From Intestinibacter sp964449895 (GTDB lineage Bacteria; Bacillota; Clostridia; Peptostreptococcales; Peptostreptococcaceae): a stretch of 64,000 nt of DNA. The notes beneath the pieces were generated by a model. The model was not told where the DNA came from. It saw only the letters and a list, made by a program, of their open reading frames with translations, and made no database searches. Location: positions 54,133 through 118,132 of the forward strand of contig CAYVBY010000007.1 in the NCBI GenBank assembly GCA_964449895.1, read 5' to 3'. A program made the position numbers and the translations under genes. This document shows positions 1 through 9,002 of this stretch, piece after piece. Within the stretch, counting starts at the first letter, position 1, and the number at the start of each line of letters is the position of its first letter.

Positions 1-192
1 ATATTCTTTAAAGTCAATGATTATATATTGTCTTATTTTTTCTTCGTTATTTACATTGTAACCAATTTCTATATGATATATAACACCAAATAAATTTGAA
101 GGATCTTCTTCTCCTTTATATACAGGCACTGCTGGATTTGATTTTATAAAATTAGTTGATACTGAAATAGGATTTCCTAAAGTAAAACTCAT
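1..192 (-). CDS. Partial unknown protein (N-terminal 64 residues)
   Basis: An open frame starts at an ATG (192) preceded by AGAGGTAG about 6 nt upstream and runs off the left edge. The visible peptide begins MSFTLGNPISVSTNFIKSNP and contains YHIEIGYNVNN; it has no signal peptide or membrane segment. I do not recognise the family. It lies downstream of the SEC-C gene but behind a terminator, so it probably has its own promoter in the AT-rich gap 193-321. Confidence 0.6.
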   Translation of the reverse strand, partial: MSFTLGNPISVSTNFIKSNPAVPVYKGEEDPSNLFGVIYHIEIGYNVNNEEKIRQYIIIDFKEY

Positions 193-321
193 AAATCTAC
201 CTCTTTCTATATAATTACTTCTTTTTATTTTTGACATTTATATTTTTTATATAATATACTTCTTATTTTATCATTTTTTTTACAGATTTAAAGACTTTTA
301 TACGAAATTTATTATTTTAAT

Positions 322-370
322 TAAAAATACCCTATAAAGTAGTATTACCTTTTTCAACTACTTTATAGGG
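322..370 (-). terminator. Intrinsic terminator after the SEC-C gene
   Basis: Perfect 14-bp inverted repeat CCCTATAAAGTAGT (330-343) and its complement (357-370), followed on the minus strand by TATTTTTAATT. It ends the SEC-C gene transcript. Confidence 0.85.
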
Positions 371-378
371 TTTACTTT

Positions 379-1962
379 CTAACAAATTAAAATTTCTTTA
401 TATCTTTTACTTATTGTTTTGCTACTTATATTGTATTTTTTAGAAATCTGACTTTGAGTTACACCTTCATCAATACTCTTTTTTACTGAATACTCAATTG
501 CTGCTGCCCATCCACTTTCACTCCCTGTATTCATTTTATTAGATTTTTTTAATTTTTTCCACAATGCTATACACTTATCTTTATACTGTGATTCTATCTT
601 TGAAACCAAAATATTGTATATTTTACAGTCTTCATATTCAATTATTTTAGTTTTTTGTTGTGTTTTATTAATTTTTGTATCTTGTGAATTTATTTGTAGA
701 TCTTTATATTTTGCAATTTGTTGATTTTTTATGTCTTTTTCTTTTATTGGTATAATTCCCATTTTAGCAACAATATTATTTTCTATTTTTGATTCTATTT
801 TATCTATTTTTGTAATAGAAATGGCTTCTAATTTTGGCTTTAGATGTTCTTGATATGATTCAAATTCTTCTTTTTTAACTTTTATATCTTCAACTTTTTC
901 TTCTTTCTTTTGTAAAATTTTTTTAGTTCTCTCTAGCCTTTGTTTTAGCTTGTCCTCAAGTCTACTATCAATTTGTTTTTTATTTTTATAGTTGGATTTC
1001 TCTGCCAATCTAGCTTTTGTTTGTTTTGCTTCTTTTTTAATTTCTATGTTTTTTTCTTCTACAATATTATCAAGTAGAGGTTTTTCCTCCATAATTTTTT
1101 CTTCTGAAGCTTTTGATACTAATATAATTTCATTATTTAAATCATTTAAAATAATTTTTTGTTTATTGTCTTCAATATTTTTATTTAGATTTAGCATCAG
1201 CAGATTTTCTTTACTCAAAGAATTTTCATATTTTCTACTTAAAATTTCTTCTTCAATTAATTTAATTTCTTCCATATAAATTTCTATGAGTTTTTTGTAC
1301 ATAAATTTTATGTTATTTATTAAATTTTGTTTTTTACTTTTAACTTTTTTTCTTGTTTCTTTATATCTATCCTCCAAAATAGATTTTATATTTTCTTTAT
1401 GTACTTCATCTACTTTAATTGTTCTGTCTAAAAGTAAGTTGATGTCTTCTACATTTATAATTCTGGCGAGAGCGTAATCACCAACCTCAAAACCCTTAAA
1501 TAGCTCCAAATCTTCTACATAAATATTTTCATTAAGTATTATATCTTTTAGTAAAATTTTTTCAATATTCTTTTCTTTTATTTGATATAAACTCATATAA
1601 GAATTTAATACTTTTTCAATTATTGATGTTTCATTCTTATTTAAAGAGTTCTTATATCTATTAAAATACTCCATCATTATACTACTTTGCTTATTATATT
1701 TATAATTTGTCAAATAATATGTATTCATTGTATTTTCTAATTGATAAGTATTAATACCAAAATCTATTTCACATCTGCTTTTGTAAGGTGAATACTCTTC
1801 TTTTTCAGCAAACTCCATTACTTTTTTCATTATGCCATCGTATTGTTTTTTACTATATCCAATTTTATTTTTAGATATTTCTATTTTTTCATCTTTTAAT
1901 AAACAACACTTTTTGTATTTTTTTCCACTTCCACATGGACATAATTCATTTCTTCCTACCAA
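379..1962 (-). CDS. SEC-C zinc-motif protein with long coiled coil and C-terminal HTH
   Basis: 527 residues, function unknown. The N-terminus carries a SEC-C motif (Cys8, Cys10, Cys19, Cys20 in CPCGSGKKYKKCC), the zinc-binding module found at the end of SecA and in many uncharacterised proteins. The middle (about 180-420) is very rich in Lys, Glu and Ile and should be largely coiled coil. The last 40 residues (GVTQSQISKKYNISSKTISK) look like a helix-turn-helix of homeodomain/resolvase type, suggesting nucleic-acid binding. SEC-C plus HTH at opposite ends is unusual. It is a single gene with a terminator after it; the pilus operon is upstream but separated by 224 nt. Confidence 0.8.
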   Translation of the reverse strand: MVGRNELCPCGSGKKYKKCCLLKDEKIEISKNKIGYSKKQYDGIMKKVMEFAEKEEYSPYKSRCEIDFGINTYQLENTMNTYYLTNYKYNKQSSIMMEYFNRYKNSLNKNETSIIEKVLNSYMSLYQIKEKNIEKILLKDIILNENIYVEDLELFKGFEVGDYALARIINVEDINLLLDRTIKVDEVHKENIKSILEDRYKETRKKVKSKKQNLINNIKFMYKKLIEIYMEEIKLIEEEILSRKYENSLSKENLLMLNLNKNIEDNKQKIILNDLNNEIILVSKASEEKIMEEKPLLDNIVEEKNIEIKKEAKQTKARLAEKSNYKNKKQIDSRLEDKLKQRLERTKKILQKKEEKVEDIKVKKEEFESYQEHLKPKLEAISITKIDKIESKIENNIVAKMGIIPIKEKDIKNQQIAKYKDLQINSQDTKINKTQQKTKIIEYEDCKIYNILVSKIESQYKDKCIALWKKLKKSNKMNTGSESGWAAAIEYSVKKSIDEGVTQSQISKKYNISSKTISKRYKEILIC

Positions 1963-2186
1963 ATCATATCCCTCCCATTCTTATAGAAAGCTCCATCTGA
2001 TTTTAATATCTTATACGCTATAAATTTATATAGTATTTAAAATCATATGTTATTTAAGAAAATTTCTTAAAATAGATTTTCTATAAAAACAGTAATTTTC
2101 CTTTTAAAATTTTTTATAATCGTTTTACCTTTTCTCTTATATAACCTAAACTATCTACACTTATCAACCTGTTTTTTTCTATTAAA

Positions 2187-2657
2187 TTAATAAGCGACTT
2201 TAAATACCATCTTACAGTTGAAAATATTATTATTTATTTCATCACTTACTTTATTTTCTATCTCTATGGTTTCTATTGAATTTTCCAATTTTAATTCTTT
2301 TAATTTACTTTCTAGTGATAAAATATTCTCTAAAGTAGATGACATATTTACTTGTATTAAATTTGCATTTCCATTTTGATCTTTTCTTTTTTCAACAGAG
2401 GTTAAATTTACAAAACTACCAATACTTTTTTCAATCTGTAAAATTATATCCTCTTCATGTTTTGCTTTTTTATTTTCCTCATAAAAATTCTCTACATATT
2501 CTTTCTCTTTATCTAAAATCATTAACTCTGATTTTTTATCTTCTAATTCACTATTTTTATTTCTAATTGGATTTATAAAAACTACTGTTAGTATTATATA
2601 TATCAAAAATATTATCAATAAAACTAACAGTGATTTATTATTTTTTATTAGTTTCAA
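2187..2657 (-). CDS. pilO: PilO-like type IV pilus inner-membrane protein
   Basis: 156 residues: short cytoplasmic N-terminus, one membrane segment (about 8-30), a coiled coil (about 33-68) and a small C-terminal ferredoxin-like part, the layout of PilO. In the family PilO pairs with PilN to link the cytoplasmic PilM ring to the pilus machine. The start is TTG, set by GGAGGAAAAG just upstream. The frame overlaps the end of the preceding pilN-like gene by 20 nt, so the two are translationally coupled. Sequence identity to known PilO is low; the call rests on layout and position as last gene of the cluster. Confidence 0.6.
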   Translation of the reverse strand: MKLIKNNKSLLVLLIIFLIYIILTVVFINPIRNKNSELEDKKSELMILDKEKEYVENFYEENKKAKHEEDIILQIEKSIGSFVNLTSVEKRKDQNGNANLIQVNMSSTLENILSLESKLKELKLENSIETIEIENKVSDEINNNIFNCKMVFKVAY

Positions 2658-3147
2658 CTTTTCCTCCTAATTTATACTCAACATCAAAAAAGTAATAAGA
2701 CCCTTTTCTTTCTAGACTATTAATATTAAAATTTCTTATATTCTCTCTACTACTTAAATTCTCTAGTATTTTTGTATTTTCACAAAAGCCCTGCATCTTT
2801 ACTTGATTAGAATCGATATATATATTCTCTATATTTTTTATATCAATTATATAAGATAGGTCTTTTATTTCAGACAAATTTATGGTACATTCTTTTATAC
2901 TTGTATTTTTAATTTCAGAATTTGGATTAGATACTTTTTCTTCGGAATAGAGATTATCCACATTTTCACTTGTAAGTTTTGTATTATTTTGTGACAAAAT
3001 ATAATTATTAAGTTGTGTATATTTTATTAAATTTAATGAAACTTGAAAACAAATTATCAACAATATAACAATACTACTTATCTGATATAAGTTTAAGTTT
3101 CTTTTGTTATCCACAAAAATATTAATACATTTACCTCTTTTTGTCAT
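2638..3147 (-). CDS. pilN: PilN-like type IV pilus inner-membrane protein
   Basis: 169 residues with a basic N-terminus (MTKRGKCINIF, resembling the NLL segment with which PilN docks on PilM), one membrane helix at about 22-42 and a periplasm-side type domain with two short repeats. This is the order expected for PilN. It lies directly after the pilM-like gene (one-base gap) and overlaps the pilO-like gene. The protein is shorter than many PilN and poorly conserved. Confidence 0.6.
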   Translation of the reverse strand: MTKRGKCINIFVDNKRNLNLYQISSIVILLIICFQVSLNLIKYTQLNNYILSQNNTKLTSENVDNLYSEEKVSNPNSEIKNTSIKECTINLSEIKDLSYIIDIKNIENIYIDSNQVKMQGFCENTKILENLSSRENIRNFNINSLERKGSYYFFDVEYKLGGKVETNKK

Positions 3148-3148
3148 A

Positions 3149-3976
3149 TTACATCACCATTCCTAAATGAATTAAGTAATTATATCCATCTTTATCCACA
3201 GAATTTTCTAAGTACATTACTTTAGATTTATATTTTATTTCTAACTTATCCACTTTTAGACCTTTATCTTTTAATCTTTTCAAAAACTCATCTTCTATTC
3301 CATAAAAAAACATGTGTATATTTTTATCTATAAATTTTTCTATATAATCTATATTGTCCTCTTTTTCAAATGTTTTAGAACTCTGTATTAAATTATTTTC
3401 TACTTTATTTAAAATAATTTCGCCCTTCATATTTTCCATAATATAATAATTGTCATTTTTTATGTCTATCATTTTTAAATCTATTAATTTTTGTAATACA
3501 TCAAAATTCATATTTAAATATTTATATTTTATGTCTATAAATTCAGATATATCTCTACAAATTTTTTCTATATATTTTGGAAACATTATTACTTGTAAAT
3601 CCATTCTTTTTTTGCTCTTATTTAAAATCTTATACTCTATTATATAATTTGATAAATTTATAGGCATATCTTGTCCTATTTCAAAATTTATATAACCTAA
3701 AATATCCCTTTTCTTTAGAGAATATAAATCTCTATATTCTCTAATAATTACATCTATATTTTGAACCGAGAAAAAAATTTTCTTGATTTTATCATGTCTT
3801 TTTAATTCTTTAGATACTCTATCAATATAATCTTTTTTAAATTTGGAACTTATTAAATTTTTAATTCCCATATCTAACTTTATTTCTTCAAGTAAATTAA
3901 TTTTTGTAAAAGTTTTATCTATTATTAATATACTTGTACTGCTATTTTCTATTTTTATGCTTGCATATTTACTCAT
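3149..3976 (-). CDS. pilM: PilM-like type IV pilus assembly protein, divergent
   Basis: 275 residues, no membrane segment. Begins MSKYASIKIENSSTSILIID, a first actin-fold strand pair as in PilM, and includes the region IGQDMPINLSNYIIEYKIL that resembles the PilM segment before the PilN pocket. Canonical actin-like ATP-binding motifs (the glycine-rich phosphate loops) are not evident, so it may be a structural scaffold without nucleotide binding. Located between the pilin and pilN; ATG with AGAGATG upstream. Called mainly by context and fold hints. Confidence 0.6.
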   Translation of the reverse strand: MSKYASIKIENSSTSILIIDKTFTKINLLEEIKLDMGIKNLISSKFKKDYIDRVSKELKRHDKIKKIFFSVQNIDVIIREYRDLYSLKKRDILGYINFEIGQDMPINLSNYIIEYKILNKSKKRMDLQVIMFPKYIEKICRDISEFIDIKYKYLNMNFDVLQKLIDLKMIDIKNDNYYIMENMKGEIILNKVENNLIQSSKTFEKEDNIDYIEKFIDKNIHMFFYGIEDEFLKRLKDKGLKVDKLEIKYKSKVMYLENSVDKDGYNYLIHLGMVM

Positions 3977-4025
3977 AATACATCTCTTCTTTTTTATATT
4001 TTCCTCATAATATTTTAATCAATTA

Positions 4026-4448
4026 TTACTCAGTTAATGGTTTAGGATAATATGTACTATTTCCTAAAGTAACTGTGATCGTATCATCCGCACCTACAGT
4101 TACAACAAAATCTCCTTCTATATTTTGCTGTACCTCAGGTTTTGATTGAAGATATTTATTATCTACTAAGTAAGATAAATTTATACTTGATGATTCTGCT
4201 CCATCTGTCGCAGCTATTTGTGCTGCTGTAGCTATATTTGCAGCAGTTGCATAATCCACATTCTTTTTAGCTTTTTCTTGCGCTTTAGAATAACTAATCA
4301 TCGCCATACTTGAAAGAATTCCTATGATAGTCACCGTAATCATAACCTCTACTAAAGTAAATCCTCTCTTTTTTTTATTTCTTTCTACTTCAAAACAGTC
4401 CATCATTTTTAATCTTATTTTCTTAATAAAATTTGATAATTTTTTCAT
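4026..4448 (-). CDS. pilA: Type IV pilin (major-pilin-like)
   Basis: 140-residue prepilin. The class III signal is RGFTLVEVMITVTIIGILSS: cleavage is expected after Gly29, Phe30 becomes residue 1 and Glu34 the conserved mature Glu5, followed by a hydrophobic helix. The mature protein would be about 111 residues, with an alanine-rich central helix and a C-terminal beta region; no disulfide cysteines are present. The leader is 29 residues, long for a type IVa-like pilin, and the AGGAGATGATAAG ribosome site fixes the start at that ATG. A prepilin peptidase must act on it but none is encoded in the window. It lies 47 nt after pilC. Confidence 0.88.
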   Translation of the reverse strand: MKKLSNFIKKIRLKMMDCFEVERNKKKRGFTLVEVMITVTIIGILSSMAMISYSKAQEKAKKNVDYATAANIATAAQIAATDGAESSSINLSYLVDNKYLQSKPEVQQNIEGDFVVTVGADDTITVTLGNSTYYPKPLTE

Positions 4449-4495
4449 CTTATCATCTCCTAAACGTTTTATTATTAAATTTTTGATACTATAAT

Positions 4496-5677
4496 TTAAA
4501 AAGAAGATACTGCTGTAAACATAGGTATAACCATAGAAATTACAGTTATTCCAACAACTACTCCCATAACTAGAATAATTGCCATTTCAAAATATTTCAT
4601 TCCTATTTCAATAGCTTCATTTAGTTCATTTTCATAAAATTTATTTACAGTATCTAAAGTGCTTTCTAGCCTACCTGTTGATTCTCCAACTATTAACATT
4701 GTTATAAATAATGTGGGAAACAGATTTATTTTTCCTAAAGATTCTCCTATGCTATTACCTTCTTTTATAGATTCATTTGCAATAAATATAGTTTCATAAA
4801 TATAATTTTTGTCTATAACTTTTGCTGATATATCTATTGCACTTACTATCTCTACTCCACTTTTTATCAAAATACACAGTGATTGAGAAAATCTATTTGT
4901 TATATTTAACAAAATATAATCCCCTATTTTAGGTATTTTTAAAATAAATTGATGGATTTTTTTTCTCAATTCTTGATTATTTTTTAGAATATATATACTA
5001 GAAATAACAAAAGTAAAAATCGCTAAAAAAATAATTATATAATTATCCATTAAAAAATGAGACAAAAAAATCATTCCTTTAGTTATTGTTGGTACTTCTA
5101 TATTGTTTTCCAAATAAATTGATTCGTATTTTGGCATTATAAAAATTAATATCATTAATATGGAGGCAATTGTAACTGTTATCAAGATTATAGGATATAT
5201 CATAATACTTATCATTTTACTTTTAATTTTCGCCTCTTTATCATAGTATTCACTTAATCTATACATGATTTCATCGAGGTTACTACTTTGTTCTCCAACA
5301 TAGACTAAATTTATAAAAAACTTGGAAAATGCATTCGTATTTTTAAATGAATCAGTTATAGAATTTCCCTCTTCTATCCCTTTTAAAATTTTTCTAATTA
5401 TAATTTTTAATTTCTTTTTTGATTGCATTTCTAAAATTTCTAGTAATTTAGTTATTTCACATCCTGATTCAAATAAAATTCCGATTTGGTTACAAAGTAT
5501 TTTTAATTCTTTAGGCTTTAAATTTTGATTAAAAATAGATTCTTTTTTCTTTATTGATGATAATTTGAATCCATTTTCTTTGGTGTATTTTAATACATCT
5601 TCTTGATTATCAAACTCTAAATTTATAACTTTTCTTTTACTATTTTCATCATAAACTACGCATTTATAATAATTCAC
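4496..5677 (-). CDS. pilC: Type IV pilus inner-membrane platform protein PilC/GspF
   Basis: 393 residues, with two GspF-type domains (about 70-190 and 270-390) and three membrane segments (about 165-190, 205-235 and near the C-terminus, ILVMGVVVGITVISMVIPMF). Typical motifs are present: FESGCEI in the first domain, LIKSGVEIVSAI and IVGESTGRLESTL in the second. PilC is the platform over which the ATPase turns to assemble pilin. I start it at GTG (5677) because GGGAGGTG lies 7 nt upstream; the longer frame would begin inside that ribosome site. Confidence 0.88.
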   Translation of the reverse strand: MNYYKCVVYDENSKRKVINLEFDNQEDVLKYTKENGFKLSSIKKKESIFNQNLKPKELKILCNQIGILFESGCEITKLLEILEMQSKKKLKIIIRKILKGIEEGNSITDSFKNTNAFSKFFINLVYVGEQSSNLDEIMYRLSEYYDKEAKIKSKMISIMIYPIILITVTIASILMILIFIMPKYESIYLENNIEVPTITKGMIFLSHFLMDNYIIIFLAIFTFVISSIYILKNNQELRKKIHQFILKIPKIGDYILLNITNRFSQSLCILIKSGVEIVSAIDISAKVIDKNYIYETIFIANESIKEGNSIGESLGKINLFPTLFITMLIVGESTGRLESTLDTVNKFYENELNEAIEIGMKYFEMAIILVMGVVVGITVISMVIPMFTAVSSF

Positions 5678-5705
5678 CAATACACCTCCCAACTAGCTTT
5701 GTAAC

Positions 5706-6998
5706 TTAAAAAGCTCTTTTTAAATTACATTCAATTATTCTTTTATAACTATCATCAAATGTAATCATCTTACCCCTTTCAATTGCAATTTTTCTTATTT
5801 GATCCCATTTATTTAAGTCATTTATATAAGTTCTAATTTCATCGTCAATTTGTAAAATTTCATAAACTATAGTTCTACCTAAATATCCACTTTCTTTACA
5901 TTTTTCACAACCTTCACCTTGGCAATATACACAAGTTTTTTTGACTAATCTTTGAGATATAACTCCTATTAAAGATGCACTTATCAAATATAAATCTATC
6001 CCCATATCTTTAAGTCTTGTTATGGTAGATATTGCATCATTAGTATGTAATGTACTTAAAACTAAATGACCTGTTATCGATGCTCTAATAGCAATTTGTG
6101 CTGTTTCAGAATCTCTAATTTCTCCTAGCATAATTAAATTAGGATCTTGTCTTAAAATAGCTCTCAGTCCTTTTTCAAATGTTAAACCTATTTTTTCATT
6201 AATTTGTATTTGATTTATTCCATTCATCTTATATTCAATTGGATTTTCTAAAGTTGTAATATTTTTATTTATATGATTTAAATCATTTAAAATACTGTAT
6301 AAAGTTGTAGTTTTTCCACTTCCAGTTTCTCCTACTATAAGTAACATTCCAGATTTGTTTGAAACTATATTGTCTATAGCAGATATAGCTTCTTTTGAGA
6401 AACCTATTTCTTCCTTAGTTTTAAAAAAATTATCCCTATTTAAAATTCTAAGTACTATTTTTTCTCCATAGGTAGTTGGAATTGTAGAAGTTCTAATATC
6501 AATTAACCTATCAAATACATTTATATCTGCTCTTCCATCTTGTGGTAGTCTCTTTTCTGTTATATCTATTTTTGAATTTAATTTTATAACTGTTGTAAGG
6601 GGTGAATGTAAATCAGATGTATATCTAAAAGCTTCATATAAATCTCCATCTACTCTAAATCTTATAATTAAATAATCAGAAAATGGCTCTATATGTATGT
6701 CACTAGCATTTTCTTTTACTGCATTTTCTAAGATATTTATAAAAATTTTTTTTGCATAATCTTCATCTACTTCAATATTATTTCCATAAGTAGATTCAAT
6801 TTCTCTTATTATTTCTTCTAAAGGATACTTTTTTAAGATTATTTTCTTACCTGTTATCATTTTTAAATCTTGAACTTTATAAAAATCATCTTCATTTGAT
6901 GCAACAACTAAAGTATCATCTCTTAATTCTAGTGGTATAACATTATATCTTCTTACAACTTTTTCTGACAGTATATACGATAAATTACTATCTATCAC
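5706..6998 (-). CDS. pilB: Type IV pilus assembly ATPase PilB/GspE
   Basis: 430 residues from a GTG start with GGAGG 7-8 nt upstream; a longer frame to 7076 exists but lacks a ribosome site. Order: MshEN/GspE-N domain (1-75), then the secretion ATPase core. Visible motifs are Asp box residues in ASDIHIEP, Walker A GETGSGKTT (about 223-231), Walker B region IMLGEIRDSETA, His box STLHTND, and the zinc tetracysteine CVYCQGEGCEKC (356-367). It powers pilus extension from the cytoplasmic face. Shorter than proteobacterial PilB (about 560) because the N-terminal region is reduced. First gene of the pilus operon. Confidence 0.93.
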   Translation of the reverse strand: MIDSNLSYILSEKVVRRYNVIPLELRDDTLVVASNEDDFYKVQDLKMITGKKIILKKYPLEEIIREIESTYGNNIEVDEDYAKKIFINILENAVKENASDIHIEPFSDYLIIRFRVDGDLYEAFRYTSDLHSPLTTVIKLNSKIDITEKRLPQDGRADINVFDRLIDIRTSTIPTTYGEKIVLRILNRDNFFKTKEEIGFSKEAISAIDNIVSNKSGMLLIVGETGSGKTTTLYSILNDLNHINKNITTLENPIEYKMNGINQIQINEKIGLTFEKGLRAILRQDPNLIMLGEIRDSETAQIAIRASITGHLVLSTLHTNDAISTITRLKDMGIDLYLISASLIGVISQRLVKKTCVYCQGEGCEKCKESGYLGRTIVYEILQIDDEIRTYINDLNKWDQIRKIAIERGKMITFDDSYKRIIECNLKRAF

Positions 6999-7150
6999 TT
7001 TATCGCCTCCATTACTAATGTTATTTGAAGTATGTACTATATAGATTAGTTCTATACATTTCTTTCCATAAAACAAAAATTTTTATAACACATAGGAAAT
7101 TCTATTCATTTAAATATTTTTGATAATTACAATTTCTTTATATAATAAGA

Positions 7151-7190
7151 AAAACTATAGATAAAACTAATCCATAGTTTTTCTATAGTT
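7151..7190 (-). terminator. Intrinsic terminator after the two-P-loop ATPase
   Basis: Long stem with AAACTATAGAAAAACTA and TAGTTTTATCTATAGTTT as arms, then TTTTCTTATT on the minus strand, 6 nt after the stop codon. It insulates the pilus operon from upstream transcription. Confidence 0.75.
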
Positions 7191-7195
7191 TATTA

Positions 7196-8269
7196 TTATT
7201 TTTTACAATCTAAAATTCTTTTTATTAATTCTATTTTTAATTCTTCAACTTTATTAAAATCCATAGTTGAAATATAATACTCTTCAATTTCATCATGCTT
7301 AAATTTTGCTCTTTTTAAATTTCCAATGGCATTTTCCATCATATAATCTATAATTTTTTTATCTTCACATATATCATTATGATATTTACTCAACTTAAAA
7401 GTATCTAAATATTGATTTAAATCTATTTTCTCTTTGTCTTCAAATAAATAACTTGTAGTTATTACAACATCTAATTTAGGTATATAAACAGCCTGCAATT
7501 TATCTACAATCAATGGATAGTGATAAACCTCTACATCCAATCCTTTTATTATAGCTCTTTTATATATATTTTTTAAAAATGTAGTTTTCCCACATCCAAT
7601 ATCACCATATAAGTAATAAATATTTTTTACTCCTTCAAATAAACTATCCGAATAATCTATATATCCTGAAGGAGTTATTGCTGAAGAAAATAAATGTCTA
7701 GTCTTAGTCTTATTTTCATTAAATTCCACTTTATCAAACAAATCACTTATAAATTTATCTGTCAATTTATTTACTTTTTCCCATTTCATACATTTTGAAT
7801 TTTTTTGTTCAATATCTAAATAAATAGGTTCTACAGATTTTAAAAATTTAAAAGCTCTTTGAAACGAATCATTTATTTCCTCATCACATGATTTTATCTT
7901 TTCTTTATTGGTTTCTATCTCTTTTACTCTCCAAAACTCTCCAAAATTTAATATTTCAGAAACTGCACCAGGTAATTTAGGTTCCACAATATGAGGTGCA
8001 GTTGCATCTAATAAAACTACATCTAACCCCTTTATCAAAACTCCATCTATTGAAGTTGGATCAGATGTACAATGATGAAGTTCTATTTCATATCCAATAT
8101 TTACAAAATATCTAGCTATTTTTTTCATAAAAGAAGACTTTCCAACTCCTGGACCTCCCTTTAAACAAAAAACTTTATTTACATCACTTGGAATTATATA
8201 ATCAAAAAAAGAATAAAATCCATCTACACTATTTGCCCCTGGAAACATCTTTCTTATTTTTCCTAACAT
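7196..8269 (-). CDS. Two-P-loop ATPase of the PRK06851 type, function unknown
   Basis: 357 residues. The first P-loop is GGPGVGKSS (38-46), followed by LHHCTSDPTSIDGV and VVLLDATAPHIVEPKLPGA, motifs I associate with the Firmicute PRK06851 group of uncharacterised ATPases. A second P-loop, YGDIGCGKTT (221-230), begins a second NTPase-like half, so the protein looks like an internal duplication. Both Walker A lysines are intact. No membrane segment. GGAGGATATATTTT precedes the ATG. It is a single-gene unit between two terminators. Known for the family: widespread in spore-formers, role not established. Confidence 0.75.
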   Translation of the reverse strand: MLGKIRKMFPGANSVDGFYSFFDYIIPSDVNKVFCLKGGPGVGKSSFMKKIARYFVNIGYEIELHHCTSDPTSIDGVLIKGLDVVLLDATAPHIVEPKLPGAVSEILNFGEFWRVKEIETNKEKIKSCDEEINDSFQRAFKFLKSVEPIYLDIEQKNSKCMKWEKVNKLTDKFISDLFDKVEFNENKTKTRHLFSSAITPSGYIDYSDSLFEGVKNIYYLYGDIGCGKTTFLKNIYKRAIIKGLDVEVYHYPLIVDKLQAVYIPKLDVVITTSYLFEDKEKIDLNQYLDTFKLSKYHNDICEDKKIIDYMMENAIGNLKRAKFKHDEIEEYYISTMDFNKVEELKIELIKRILDCKK

Positions 8270-8334
8270 AAAATATATCCTCCTAAAATAAATCTATATT
8301 TAAGATTATTTATTTACTTTAAATTTTGTTACAA

Positions 8335-8379
8335 AAAAAGAGCCTATAATTACAAAATTATATTTGTAATATAGACTCT
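8335..8379 (-). terminator. Intrinsic terminator after engB
   Basis: Stem GAGTCTATATTACAAAT / ATTTTGTAATTATAGGCTC (one or two mismatches) followed on the minus strand by TTTTTTTG, 11 nt after the engB stop. Confidence 0.8.
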
Positions 8380-8390
8380 TATTTACTCTA

Positions 8391-9002
8391 TTAATCTACA
8401 GTTATTTCATATCCTTTTTTAGTATATTGGCTAATTATTTCATTCCAAACATCTTCAACACCTGTTTTTTTACTTGCTGATAAAGGAATTATTTTTTCAC
8501 CTTTTTCTAACTGTAATTTTTTTCTTATTATGCTTGTATGTTTTTGATATTGTCCTCTAGATATTTTATCTGCTTTTGTAGCAATTACAACACATTCATA
8601 TCCAAAATGTTTTATCCATTCATACATCATAACATCATCATTTGTTGGTTCATGTCTAATGTCAACTAATAAGAAAATAGCACATAATTCTTGTCTATCT
8701 TCTAAATAACTTTCCATTATATTTCCCCATTTGTCTTTTTCTGCTTTTGCAACTTTGGCATATCCATATCCAGGAAGGTCAACAAAATAAAATTCATTAT
8801 TTATTAAATAAAAGTTTATAGTTCTAGTTTTACCTGGAGTTTGACTTGTTCTAGCAAAGTTTCTTCTATTTAGTAATGCATTTACACAAGAAGATTTGCC
8901 AACATTTGATCTCCCAACTAAAGCTATTTCTGGTAGTCCTTCTACTGGATATTGTTGTCTTTTTGTTGCACTCATTTTTATCTCTGAACTTTTAATTTTC
9001 AT
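8391..9002 (-). CDS. engB: Ribosome-biogenesis GTPase EngB/YsxC
   Basis: 203 residues from the second Met; GGTGA lies 7 nt before it, whereas the frame-extending ATG at 9014 lacks a ribosome site. TRAFAC GTPase: G1 GRSNVGKSS, G2 with the Thr in TSQTPGKTRTINF, G3 DLPGYGYAK, G4 TKADK, G5 SASKKTG. The family is needed for late assembly of the 50S subunit. It overlaps the lon stop by 11 nt, giving translational coupling, the same lon-engB order as in many Firmicutes. Confidence 0.95.
   Translation of the reverse strand: MKIKSSEIKMSATKRQQYPVEGLPEIALVGRSNVGKSSCVNALLNRRNFARTSQTPGKTRTINFYLINNEFYFVDLPGYGYAKVAKAEKDKWGNIMESYLEDRQELCAIFLLVDIRHEPTNDDVMMYEWIKHFGYECVVIATKADKISRGQYQKHTSIIRKKLQLEKGEKIIPLSASKKTGVEDVWNEIISQYTKKGYEITVD

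Noticed and set aside
992..1477. Plus-strand open frames opposite the SEC-C gene
   Set aside because: Low-complexity Phe/Ser/Ile peptides made by the reverse of a Lys/Glu-rich coiled coil; no ribosome site.
6999..7195. Cyclic di-GMP riboswitch before the pilus operon, as found before the main C. difficile pilus locus
   Set aside because: The region is short, AT-rich and shows only the terminator of the previous gene; none of the conserved GEMM or c-di-GMP-II segments are visible.
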